DNA of 8,137 bases from Gammaproteobacteria bacterium (GTDB lineage Bacteria; Pseudomonadota; Gammaproteobacteria; BMS3Bbin11): positions 1 through 8,137 of the forward strand of contig DAOVWW010000055.1 of the NCBI GenBank assembly GCA_030636465.1, written 5' to 3'. Positions within the stretch are counted from its first letter, which is position 1. The number at the start of each line of letters is the position of its first letter. Position numbers and translations under genes: made by a program. The notes under the pieces are model-generated. The model was given only the letters and a program-made list of their open reading frames with translations. It made no database searches and had not been told where the DNA came from. Of this stretch, positions 1-5,976 are shown piece after piece.

Positions 1-291
1 AAAAGTGCTGATGCAATCACTATGGGCGAGCATCTGGAATACTTCGGTGGCGTACAGAAAGAAGATGACAGCTGGGACTTCAGCGGCGCGCACCAGGTTA
101 TCTTTTTCTGTAACGGTTACTGGTGTGGCCAGTCTCCAGAAAACATCAAAAGCCTGCTAGGTATGGGTTTCCCTGGTTCAAAAATCCTCTGGTACCGTGG
201 CGGTATGCAGGCATGGAGCAGCCTTGGTTTCAACACAGTTGAAGGCAGCAACACCAAAGAAAGCTACATGAAGCACAACGTTAAGAAGTAA
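1..291 (+). CDS. Rhodanese-like domain protein, C-terminal part (5' end outside window)
   Basis: The open frame enters from the left edge and codes for 96 residues before TAA, so the true start lies upstream; the ATG at position 22 is internal. The visible part looks like the C-terminal half of a single rhodanese (sulfurtransferase) domain. A hydrophobic strand (VIFF) leads into the loop CNGYWCGQS, whose first cysteine (residue 37 of the fragment) sits where the catalytic persulfide cysteine of PspE-like rhodaneses lies. A helix and the segment WYRGGMQAW follow, resembling the rhodanese C-terminal signature GGxxAW. A second cysteine lies five residues after the first, inside the active loop. 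Rhodaneses move sulfane sulfur between donors and acceptors such as thiosulfate, cyanide or protein thiols. The substrate cannot be inferred here, and localisation is unknown because the N-terminus is missing. A strong terminator follows, so this is the last gene of its transcript. Confidence 0.8.
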   Translation, partial: KSADAITMGEHLEYFGGVQKEDDSWDFSGAHQVIFFCNGYWCGQSPENIKSLLGMGFPGSKILWYRGGMQAWSSLGFNTVEGSNTKESYMKHNVKK

Positions 292-320
292 AAGATCCTC
301 CAAGCTGTTGTAATACCCTT

Positions 321-345
321 ACCGCCCTCCTGGGCGGTTTTTTTT
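321..345 (+). terminator. Rho-independent terminator after the rhodanese gene
   Basis: A perfect 7-bp GC-rich stem, ACCGCCC with GGGCGGT, encloses a four-base loop (TCCT). The stem runs directly into eight Ts (338-345). It lies 30 nt after the stop codon and ends the left-hand transcript. Confidence 0.92.
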
Positions 346-624
346 GCAATTTACTTAAGCAGGGTGCCTTTTATAAATGGCATAAATTTGGCATTTGCTG
401 TGACTATTTAATCCCTCTGAAAGTGATTTTGAAGATTCCATGTGGTTTTCTGTTGTATTTTCACCAACAATTCGCATAAAAGACGAAAATAAATAAGAAT
501 AGACCTTATATTTTTCTACAATTAATAATAAAATCACTCAATAAGTAACAATAAGCAAGATAGTAGTCAGACAGATATATCCGTTCAATACCATTTATTA
601 TTTAATTATTTAATAGGGAAGCAG
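346..624. other. AT-rich intergenic region upstream of the ompA-like gene
   Basis: No convincing gene is visible in these 279 bases. The stretch is much richer in A and T than its neighbours, especially from about 480 to 612. It must contain the promoter of the ompA-like gene, because a strong terminator precedes it, but no -35/-10 pair stands out. Weak candidates include TTGTAT near 453 followed by A/T-rich -10-like sequence. A 60-codon minus-strand frame (537-355) has no ribosome binding site and no recognisable product, and is not accepted. The ribosome binding site used downstream is AGGGA at 615-619. Confidence 0.5.
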
Positions 625-1248
625 ATGAAACATTCAAAAAAATTATTAGTAGTAGCATTAGGACTCCTGGTTGCTGGCACTATGCCTGCAATAGCTGGTG
701 AAAAGAAAGTAAACAGCTATGTAAGAAGTAGCGATGGCACGCTGGTTAGAGACAGCAACAAGGATTGTGTAAGGTCATCAAGCAAAACAACTAAACTCCT
801 GGCTGAATGTGGTGATGCGCCTAAAGTTGTTACTAAGAAGTCTCCAGAAAAAGCTGAAGTTGCAATTGTTGAAGAAAACGTTGTTCTTGAGCATGTTGTT
901 ATCAACAATCTGCAGTTTGCTTTCGACAGTGCAACACTGACTACAGAAGATAAAGCAATTCTTGATAATGCTTATACACGCCTGGCACCTTATAAAGAAT
1001 TGTTGCAGAAAGAATTAAGCCACATTGACGTCACTGGTTTCACTGACACATCTGGTCCTGAAGCATACAACCTGACACTGTCTGAGAAGCGTGCTAATGC
1101 AGTTGCTGATTATATGGAATCTAAAGGAACTGCTCGTGCTCACATGACTGTTCGCGGTATGGGTGAAGCCAACCCGGTTGCTGACAACAGCACTCGTGAT
1201 GGACGCATCAGAAACCGTCGCGTAGAACTGGATGTAATTAAACACTAA
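625..1248 (+). CDS. OmpA-family outer membrane / peptidoglycan-associated protein
   Basis: The 207-residue protein probably ties the outer membrane or periplasm to peptidoglycan. Residues 1-24 form a signal peptide: a lysine-rich start, a hydrophobic core (LLVVALGLLVAG) and a likely signal peptidase I cut after AIA. There is no lipobox, so it is not a Pal-type lipoprotein. Residues about 30-62 (YVRSSDGTLVRD then C48 and C62) resemble the short N-terminal module found in some proteobacterial OmpA-like proteins, where two cysteines may pair. Residues about 94-205 are the OmpA C-terminal domain: FAFDSATL, then TGFTDTSG, then LSEKRANAV. D141 and R156 sit at the diaminopimelate-binding Asp and Arg positions. 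There is no eight-strand beta barrel, unlike E. coli OmpA, so it is closer to RmpM-type proteins. The ATG at 625 has AGGGA (615-619) five bases upstream. It is monocistronic, flanked by terminators. Confidence 0.9.
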   Translation: MKHSKKLLVVALGLLVAGTMPAIAGEKKVNSYVRSSDGTLVRDSNKDCVRSSSKTTKLLAECGDAPKVVTKKSPEKAEVAIVEENVVLEHVVINNLQFAFDSATLTTEDKAILDNAYTRLAPYKELLQKELSHIDVTGFTDTSGPEAYNLTLSEKRANAVADYMESKGTARAHMTVRGMGEANPVADNSTRDGRIRNRRVELDVIKH

Positions 1249-1270
1249 TTTCATCATAGTTACGATAAAG

Positions 1271-1302
1271 GCGACCCGTAGAGATGCGGGTCGCTTTTTT
1301 TT
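1271..1302 (+). terminator. Rho-independent terminator after the ompA-like gene
   Basis: A perfect 8-bp stem GCGACCCG (1271-1278) with CGGGTCGC (1287-1294) has an eight-base loop and is followed by eight Ts (1295-1302). It lies 22 nt after the stop codon. Confidence 0.94.
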
Positions 1303-1332
1303 GTCTTAGATTTTTACTTAGAGAGTATGGTT

Positions 1333-1788
1333 ATGCTTAAACGATCAGGGTTGTTAATTGCTGGTTTATTTTTGTTTTCAACTTTGGCGGTGGCCGATGA
1401 GTATGAAGCCGTTCGTTTGTGCATGAAGAATTGGGGCACACATCCTTTTAATGCGAGCAAACCTAAGTATCGTGTGATTGGCAAAAAAGTAAAGGTGTTC
1501 GGTATAGGTGGAAATATAAATGACACCGGAGTGACTAAGCAGGCAGAGCTGGTGTTAATTAAACCCAATGTAAGCGTTATGTCAGTCGCAAGAATGTACC
1601 TGATGAATCCTAATGGCTGGTACTGCATACATAACAAAGTCAATGTGATGTCAAAAACGGAGATTCATCTCCATTGCAAGGCGCACCTGGCTACCACCAA
1701 AGACGGTGTTGCCGTGCTTGCTAAAGATGAAAAAGAGCAGGGCGTTACGGTGTTGGGGAAGGCAACGATTACCCGTCAGTGTGACTAA
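1333..1788 (+). CDS. Small exported protein of unknown function with four cysteines
   Basis: I do not recognise this family. From the ATG at 1333 it has 151 residues. A Lys-Arg start and a hydrophobic segment (LLIAGLFLFSTLAV), ending near AVA-DE, give a convincing signal peptide, so the protein should be periplasmic or surface-exposed. No second membrane segment follows. The mature part has four cysteines, in the contexts RLCMKNW, WYCIHN, LHCKA and RQCD (the second-last residue). Two disulfides are therefore possible. The middle is rich in valine, lysine and glycine, suggesting a beta-rich fold. An ATG six bases upstream (1327) is in frame, but GAGAG at 1321-1325 lies only one base from it and seven bases from 1333, so 1333 is preferred. 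The gene follows the ompA-like terminator, so it needs its own promoter or read-through, and no clear promoter is visible. Its 3' end faces ubiM with a 13-nt gap. Confidence 0.72.
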   Translation: MLKRSGLLIAGLFLFSTLAVADEYEAVRLCMKNWGTHPFNASKPKYRVIGKKVKVFGIGGNINDTGVTKQAELVLIKPNVSVMSVARMYLMNPNGWYCIHNKVNVMSKTEIHLHCKAHLATTKDGVAVLAKDEKEQGVTVLGKATITRQCD

Positions 1789-1801
1789 AGCTCCAGTAGC
1801 C

Positions 1802-3007
1802 TCAGTTAGGCAAAAAACGGCGAATTCCCTGAACGGATTCTTTCTCGGTCAAACTGTGAGAGATCAACCGCTTGATAGGCGGCAGATTGTTCGCAAGCCT
1901 TAGAGCTGCAGCTCTAAGGGCTCTTGCTGGAGGTGTGTCGTTGGTGAACAGGCTGACTATGCCATTGGTGCCGTAATACATGGGTCGAGTGAACCTCATG
2001 TGTTTAGACTCGTATTTTTTGAGTCCTTTCGATCCGCCAATATCCTGGTTATTAAGCAGTGCATTTTTAATTTCACAGGCAAGATAATCCTGGCCACGCA
2101 ATCCCAAGTTAAAACCATGTGCTGTCACCGGATGCATGCCGACCGCAGCATCTCCAATCAGGGCAAAACGATTACTGACAAACCTGTCAGCATGTACTGC
2201 GACCAATGGGTAAGGGTAACGTTTGCCAATGAGCTTCATCTGCCCCAGCTGATTACCAAAACGTTCTCGAATATCATCATTAAAGCTGGTCTCATCCATG
2301 TTCATAATGTCTTCGGCCTTAGTTGTTGAGGCTGTGATCACGATCGAAGAGGTTTTTCCCTTTAGAGGCAGTATCGCCAGCGTTCTACCATAATGAAAGC
2401 ATTCTGTAGCGATGTCATGGTGTTCTTTTTCATGTTCCATTCGACAGACGATGGCTACCTTGGAAAAGTCTCGCATCTTGGCTGCTATGCCCATTTTACG
2501 GCGAGTTTCAGAAAAACGACTGTCAGCAGCGATGACCAGACTGGCATTGTAGGTGTCGCCATTTGATAGCGTTACTTCAGCTTTTTTAGCGTCTGTCTTA
2601 ACTTTATCTACGTTTGTATCACAAATGATATCAATATTGTTCTGGGCCGCTACTTCTTCGTAGAGCGACTTGCGTATGTGGTGATTGGATACCATGAAAC
2701 CCAGGGCTGATACTTTTTCTTTCCGGCTATCAAAATCAAGGCTGTAACTGGAATCCCCATCCATTACTTTTGCCTGCTTGATCAGGGTGATGTCTTCAGC
2801 AGGGATCCGCGACCAGGCACCAAGTTTTTGCATTAGTTTTACTGAAAGATGAGTCAGTGCGATTTCACGGCCATCTGGTTCAGGATCGCTAATTATTGAT
2901 AACGGGGATTTCTCAACGATTAAGATACTAAGGCTGGTGTCCGCAAGAGAACGGGCAAAACTGAGGCCCGCAGGCCCTGCACCAATAATTATAATGTCAT
3001 GGTTCAT
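1802..3007 (-). CDS. ubiM: FAD-dependent ubiquinone-biosynthesis hydroxylase, UbiH/COQ6 superfamily, best match UbiM
   Basis: The 401-residue flavoprotein monooxygenase probably hydroxylates the ubiquinone ring using FAD, a reductant and O2. The N-terminal dinucleotide-binding fold shows GAGPAG (residues 9-14) and an acidic residue ending strand 2 (VEK). DGREIALTH (45-53) is typical of UbiH-like enzymes. The second FAD/NADPH-contact motif reads ADSRFSETRR (161-170). The FAD pyrophosphate motif is ALIGDAAVGMHP (G285, D286), followed by HGFNLGLRG, the superfamily signature. The DSRFSETRR segment, the overall pattern and the C-terminal TRPMYYGTNGIVSLFT resemble UbiM proteins as I remember them, rather than UbiH, UbiF or UbiI. 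In Neisseria, UbiM is reported to act at several ring positions. UbiH or a broader ubiquinone hydroxylase remains possible. AGGAG (3018-3014) lies six bases before the ATG. The gene is alone on its strand, and upstream there is an FNR-like site. Length is normal for the family. Confidence 0.75.
   Translation of the reverse strand: MNHDIIIIGAGPAGLSFARSLADTSLSILIVEKSPLSIISDPEPDGREIALTHLSVKLMQKLGAWSRIPAEDITLIKQAKVMDGDSSYSLDFDSRKEKVSALGFMVSNHHIRKSLYEEVAAQNNIDIICDTNVDKVKTDAKKAEVTLSNGDTYNASLVIAADSRFSETRRKMGIAAKMRDFSKVAIVCRMEHEKEHHDIATECFHYGRTLAILPLKGKTSSIVITASTTKAEDIMNMDETSFNDDIRERFGNQLGQMKLIGKRYPYPLVAVHADRFVSNRFALIGDAAVGMHPVTAHGFNLGLRGQDYLACEIKNALLNNQDIGGSKGLKKYESKHMRFTRPMYYGTNGIVSLFTNDTPPARALRAAALRLANNLPPIKRLISHSLTEKESVQGIRRFLPN
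1898..1919. repeat. Perfect 22-bp palindrome inside ubiM
   Basis: The half-site CCTTAGAGCTG is followed at once by its exact reverse complement, with no spacer. After a short interruption, GCAAG (1893-1897) can also pair with CTTGC (1923-1927), lengthening the potential cruciform or hairpin. The palindrome encodes the alanine/leucine/arginine helix LRAAALR (residues 364-370), so part of the symmetry may come from codon repetition. No T-run follows on either strand, so it is not a standard terminator. Confidence 0.6.
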
Positions 3008-3040
3008 GCCGGGCTCCTGGTGGCGGGGGTAAGTCGACTG

Positions 3041-3082
3041 ACTATATCGGTGTTGTCTGTGACTGAAATTGATTTAGGTCAA
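3041..3082 (-). promoter_or_regulatory. FNR/ANR/DNR-type activator site and -10 box for ubiM
   Basis: Read on the minus strand, TTGACCTAAATCAA (3082-3069) matches the FNR-family dyad TTGAT-N4-ATCAA at nine of ten positions. It is part of a perfect 7-bp inverted repeat, AAATTGA (3066-3072) and TCAATTT (3079-3085). Exactly 22 bases further on lies TATAGT (3046-3041), a -10 box one base from consensus. That spacing puts the dyad centre at about -41.5 from a start near 3034, the arrangement of class II CRP/FNR activation. A leader of about 27 nt would then precede the ubiM ATG. Motif and spacing are seen directly; the regulator and its use are inferred. Confidence 0.6.
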
Positions 3083-3159
3083 TTTCGTATAATATTTTTG
3101 TTGTTTGAGATTCGGCTGCTTATAGCCAGTAAAATAAGCCCTGCCATGATTTTCAGTCC

Positions 3160-3188
3160 TTGCAAGTCGTTGTTATTTGTACCATAAT
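3160..3188 (+). promoter_or_regulatory. Sigma70 promoter of tRNA-Val with GC-rich discriminator
   Basis: TTGCAA (3160-3165) and CATAAT (3183-3188) are separated by 17 bases, each one or two bases from the sigma70 consensus. The following CCGCCGCC (3189-3196) is a GC-rich discriminator, as is common at stringently controlled stable-RNA promoters. A start near 3195 would leave only about six bases before the mature tRNA end at 3201. This may also supply transcription to thrS if the downstream hairpin is passed. Confidence 0.7.
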
Positions 3189-3200
3189 CCGCCGCCTTAC

Positions 3201-3275
3201 AGGCGCGTAGCTCAGTGGTAGAGCACTACCTTGACATGGTAGTGGTCGGCGATTCGATCTCGCCCGTGCCTACCA
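3201..3275 (+). tRNA. tRNA-Val (anticodon GAC)
   Basis: A complete 75-nt cloverleaf can be folded. The acceptor stem is AGGCGCG (3201-3207) with CGTGCCT (3265-3271), all paired with one G-T. The D stem is GCTC/GAGC. The anticodon stem is CTACC/GGTAG around TTGACAT, giving anticodon GAC (3233-3235), which reads GUC/GUU valine codons. The variable region is TGGTC. The T stem is GGCGA/TCGCC around TTCGATC. The genomic sequence encodes ACCA, that is the discriminator A plus CCA. A valine tRNA just before thrS is a familiar arrangement in gammaproteobacteria. No duplicate of its 3' end, which would suggest an integrated element, was seen in the window. Confidence 0.96.
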
Positions 3276-3293
3276 GAAGCAGGGTTAATCCCT

Positions 3294-3349
3294 AAAAGGG
3301 GTCAGAGCAGATTTTGTAAATCTAAATCCTATCTGACCCCGTTTTTTTT
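3294..3349 (+). repeat. Palindromic element / terminator between tRNA-Val and thrS (GGGGTCAGAG family, copy 1)
   Basis: GGGGTCAGA (3298-3306) pairs perfectly with TCTGACCCC (3332-3340). Inside is a smaller hairpin, AGATTT with AAATCT (3309-3323). The preceding A's and the eight Ts at 3342-3349 make it a good rho-independent terminator for the tRNA transcript and, less strongly, a bidirectional one. Its first 14 bases, AAAAGGGGTCAGAG, recur exactly at 6580-6593 before pheS, suggesting a dispersed repeat family rather than a locus-specific structure. A small hairpin AGGG/CCCT (3281-3293) lies just upstream. Confidence 0.75.
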
Positions 3350-3363
3350 GTTTATTACATCAC

Positions 3364-3384
3364 GCGGCCTCTAGTAATGGCCGC
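3364..3384 (+). promoter_or_regulatory. Possible leader hairpin before thrS
   Basis: GCGGCC (3364-3369) and GGCCGC (3379-3384) form a 6-bp GC-rich stem with a nine-base loop. It ends nine bases before the thrS ribosome binding site GAGG (3394-3397). In E. coli thrS is repressed by ThrRS binding leader stem-loops that mimic tRNA-Thr. This loop carries no obvious threonine anticodon, so an operator role is only a guess. No T-run follows, so it is not a terminator. Confidence 0.3.
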
Positions 3385-3405
3385 CACTGAGACGAGGTTG
3401 CTAGC

Positions 3406-5337
3406 ATGCCAGTAATTACCCTTCCTGATGGATCGACTCGATCCTTTGATTCCCCCGTTACGGTCCTGCAAGTTGCTGAAGATATTGGCCCAGGACTCGC
3501 TAAAGCAACATTAGCCGGCCGTGTCGATGATGTGCTGGTCGATGCCAGTTATGTCATGAATCACGATTCCTCTTTGGCTATTGTTACCTCTCGTGATGAT
3601 GATGCCCTGGAGTTGTTTCGCCATGATGCCGCGCATGTGATGGCACAGGCTGTTCAGGAGTTATTTCCCGGCACACAGGTAACCATCGGCCCGGCTATTG
3701 AAGATGGCTTTTACTATGATTTTGCCCGTGAGGAAAAATTCACGCCTGCTGATCTGAACAAGATTGAGCAGAAGATGCATGAGATCGTTAAACGTGACCT
3801 GCCAATTGAGCGAGAAGTTATGGACAGGGCGGAAGCGATAAGAGTTTTTGCCGCAAAGGGTGAAGAATATAAAGTCGAGATCATCGAGGATATTATTCCT
3901 GAAGGTGAAGAGGTTTCAATCTATCGTCAGGGTGACTGGTTTGATGTCTGCCGCGGGCCGCATTTACCGAGCACAGCTAAGCTGGGTAAAGCTTTTAAAC
4001 TGATGAAACTTGCCGGAGCCTACTGGCGAGGCGATTCAAATAATGAAATGTTACAGCGTATATATGGTACGGCCTGGACAGATAAGAAGGCGCTGAATGC
4101 TTACCTGCATCGCCTGGAAGAAGCGGAAAAACGCGACCATCGAAAGATAGCTAAGAAAATGGATCTGTTTCATTTACAGGAACAGTCTCCCGGCATGGTG
4201 TACTGGCATGATAAAGGCTGGCGCATCTACCAGGTCGTCGAAAATTATATACGTGCACAATTGCGCGAACATGATTACCAGGAAGTGCATACGCCACAGA
4301 TTATTGACCGTTCATTGTGGGAGAAATCGGGGCACTGGGACAAATTCCATGACGATATGTTTACCACTTCATCAGAAAACCGTGATTACGCCATCAAACC
4401 GATGAACTGCCCGGCACATATCCAGATATTCAATCAGGGCCTGAAAAGTTATCGTGACCTGCCGCTGCGGCTGGCTGAGTTTGGTTCCTGTCACCGTAAT
4501 GAACCTTCTGGCACCCTGCACGGTATTATGCGTTTGCGTAACTTTGTTCAGGATGATGCGCATATTTTCTGTACTGAGGACCAGATTCAGGATGAAGTTT
4601 CTGCTTTTATCGATTTACTATTTGAGGTGTATAAAGACTTCGGTTTTAATGAAATTTTGATCAAACTGTCTACTCGGCCTGAAAAAAGAGTGGGTAAGGA
4701 CGAGGACTGGGATAAAGCAGAGTTAGCGCTGGAACATGCGCTTGATGCGAAAAAGCTGGATTGGGATCTGCAACCGGGCGAGGGGGCATTCTATGGTCCT
4801 AAAATTGAATTTTCATTAAAAGACAGTATCGGTCGAGTCTGGCAGTGCGGCACTATACAGGTCGATTTTTCCATGCCCGGCATGCTGTATGCCAGCTATA
4901 TTGATCATGATGGAAATAAACAGGTTCCAGTCATGCTGCATCGTGCAATTTTGGGTTCTCTGGAGCGTTTTATCGGAATTCTTATCGAAGAATCAGCAGG
5001 ATTGCTGCCGCTCTGGCTGGCCCCTGTGCAGGCCGTAATTTTGAATATTACCGATGATCAGGCTGATTTTGTCACTAAAATTGAAAAAACCTTGAAAAAA
5101 CAGGGTTTCAGGGTCGAATCAGACTTGAGAAATGAGAAGATCGGCTTTAAAATTCGCGAGCACACAATTCAGCGTATTCCATACCTTCTCGTGGTGGGTA
5201 ACCGTGAGGTGGAAAGTGGTGCTGTTTCTGTGCGTACACAAAAGGGTGAAGACCTGGGTTCGATGACGGTAGAAACATTTGCCGAGCTGTTGAACAAAGA
5301 GGTTTCTGCCAAAAGTAAAACTGTTTCGGAGGGTTAA
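3406..5337 (+). CDS. thrS: Threonyl-tRNA synthetase
   Basis: This cytosolic class II synthetase attaches threonine to tRNA-Thr and clears mischarged Ser-tRNA-Thr. At 643 residues it is essentially the E. coli length (642). Residues 1-61 are the TGS domain. The editing domain shows HDAAH (H73, H77) and C182 with H186, the four canonical editing residues. The catalytic core follows with the zinc/threonine ligands C335 (PMNCPAH), H386 (DDAHIFC) and H512 (MLHRAILGS), each shifted by one from E. coli. Motif 2 is around [11 protein letters not shown] and motif 3 at [14 protein letters not shown]. The anticodon-binding domain starts near LPLWLAPVQ (residue 534). No key residue is missing. The ATG at 3406 has GAGG (3394-3397) eight bases upstream. 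It heads the translation operon; infC follows with three bases between the TAA and the proposed AUC start, so the two are probably coupled. Confidence 0.98.
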   Translation: MPVITLPDGSTRSFDSPVTVLQVAEDIGPGLAKATLAGRVDDVLVDASYVMNHDSSLAIVTSRDDDALELFRHDAAHVMAQAVQELFPGTQVTIGPAIEDGFYYDFAREEKFTPADLNKIEQKMHEIVKRDLPIEREVMDRAEAIRVFAAKGEEYKVEIIEDIIPEGEEVSIYRQGDWFDVCRGPHLPSTAKLGKAFKLMKLAGAYWRGDSNNEMLQRIYGTAWTDKKALNAYLHRLEEAEKRDHRKIAKKMDLFHLQEQSPGMVYWHDKGWRIYQVVENYIRAQLREHDYQEVHTPQIIDRSLWEKSGHWDKFHDDMFTTSSENRDYAIKPMNCPAHIQIFNQGLKSYRDLPLRLAEFGSCHRNEPSGTLHGIMRLRNFVQDDAHIFCTEDQIQDEVSAFIDLLFEVYKDFGFNEILIKLSTRPEKRVGKDEDWDKAELALEHALDAKKLDWDLQPGEGAFYGPKIEFSLKDSIGRVWQCGTIQVDFSMPGMLYASYIDHDGNKQVPVMLHRAILGSLERFIGILIEESAGLLPLWLAPVQAVILNITDDQADFVTKIEKTLKKQGFRVESDLRNEKIGFKIREHTIQRIPYLLVVGNREVESGAVSVRTQKGEDLGSMTVETFAELLNKEVSAKSKTVSEG

Positions 5338-5343
5338 ACAATC
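5328..5343 (+). promoter_or_regulatory. Ribosome binding site and AUC start codon of infC
   Basis: GGAGGG (5328-5333) overlaps the end of thrS and lies seven bases before ATC at 5341-5343, which is in frame with infC. The first in-frame ATG (5365) has only a weak AGGTG 14 bases away. The Shine-Dalgarno spacing therefore selects the AUC codon. E. coli infC starts at AUU, and IF-3 rejects AUU and AUC starts, giving negative autoregulation; the same logic would apply here. Confidence 0.72.
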
Positions 5344-5859
5344 GCAGGTGAAAAGCAGTATCGCATGAATTCGCAAATTCGGGTGCCTAAGGTGCGCCTG
5401 GTCGGTGAAGATGGTGGTCAAATAGGTCTAGTTGCAACAGATGAAGCACTTAATATGGCATTAGATGCCGGCCTTGACCTTGTAGAAATATCTCCTAATG
5501 CTGATCCGCCTGTCTGTCGATTGATGGACTACGGAAAGTTCAAGTATCAGGATAGTAAACGTAAGCATGCTGCGAAGAAGAAGCAGAAAGTTTTTACAGT
5601 TAAAGAAATAAAGTTTCGTCCGGGTACTGATATTGGCGATTACAACATCAAGCTGGGCAAACTGACCAAATTTCTTGAAAACGGTGACAAGGTGAAATTA
5701 ACCTTACGTTTTCGCGGTAGAGAAATGGCGCATCAGCATCTGGGTATGGAATTACTCAAACGTGCTGAAGCGGATCTTTCGGAAATGGCAGTTGTTGAGC
5801 AGTATCCGAAAATGGAAGGGCGCCAGATGGTTATGGTGATGGCGCCAAAAAAAGCGTAA
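5341..5859 (+). CDS. infC: Translation initiation factor IF-3 (probable AUC start)
   Basis: IF-3 binds the 30S subunit, keeps it apart from 50S and checks the start codon and initiator tRNA. Starting at AUC gives 172 residues; starting at ATG 5365 gives 164. The extra eight (read MAGEKQYR) restore an N-terminal tail nearer the family's usual 170-180 residues. The N-domain shows [12 protein letters not shown], the family signature [22 protein letters not shown], and then a basic linker ([11 protein letters not shown]). The C-domain begins at [15 protein letters not shown] and includes [12 protein letters not shown] and the end [12 protein letters not shown]. All expected blocks are present. 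The gene lies directly behind thrS and 117 nt before rpmI. Regulation is probably by IF-3 itself through the non-canonical start, as in E. coli. Confidence 0.95.
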   Translation: MAGEKQYRMNSQIRVPKVRLVGEDGGQIGLVATDEALNMALDAGLDLVEISPNADPPVCRLMDYGKFKYQDSKRKHAAKKKQKVFTVKEIKFRPGTDIGDYNIKLGKLTKFLENGDKVKLTLRFRGREMAHQHLGMELLKRAEADLSEMAVVEQYPKMEGRQMVMVMAPKKA

Positions 5860-5976
5860 TAAGCAGTAAAGCAAAGCCCAGTAAAACCGTCGACGGTTCA
5901 CGGTAAGCGGGTATTAATCGCAACGATATGTTGCAAAACGTACATTCAATGTACATAGAAAAAACCGGAGTAAGAT
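5860..5976 (+). promoter_or_regulatory. infC-rpmI leader with three inverted repeats, possible L20 autoregulation site
   Basis: Three inverted repeats are packed in this 117-nt spacer. They are a perfect 14-bp palindrome AACCGTCGACGGTT (5885-5898), GCAAC/GTTGC around GATAT (5920-5934), and GTACATT/AATGTAC around a single C (5940-5954). None has a T-run, so they are not terminators. In E. coli, L20 represses rpmI-rplT translation by binding structures in this part of the transcript. The location fits that role here, but I cannot match the E. coli pseudoknot base by base. The rpmI ribosome binding site GGAG is at 5967-5970. Confidence 0.4.

Noticed and set aside
355..537. 60-codon minus-strand frame in the AT-rich intergenic region
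   Set aside because: No ribosome binding site, no recognisable motif, and composition typical of stop-poor chance in AT-rich DNA.
1314..1643. 109-codon minus-strand frame opposite the exported protein gene
   Set aside because: The plus strand has a signal peptide and upstream ribosome binding sequence; the minus frame has neither.
2000..2329. 109-codon plus-strand frame inside ubiM
   Set aside because: It lies antisense to a well-supported flavoprotein whose motifs fully explain the sequence.
2999..3187. 62-codon plus-strand frame before tRNA-Val
   Set aside because: It covers the ubiM start, the FNR-like site and the tRNA promoter, and its product looks random.
3201..3275. tRNA-Val as an attachment site for an integrated element
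   Set aside because: No integrase gene and no direct repeat of the tRNA 3' end is visible, and the flanks keep a conserved gene order.
5119..5421. 100-codon minus-strand frame across the thrS-infC junction
   Set aside because: It is antisense to the ThrRS C-terminus and the IF-3 start, both clearly coding.
5885..5954. Inverted repeats in the infC-rpmI spacer as a terminator
   Set aside because: None is followed by a T-run, and rpmI and rplT would be cut off from their usual operon.
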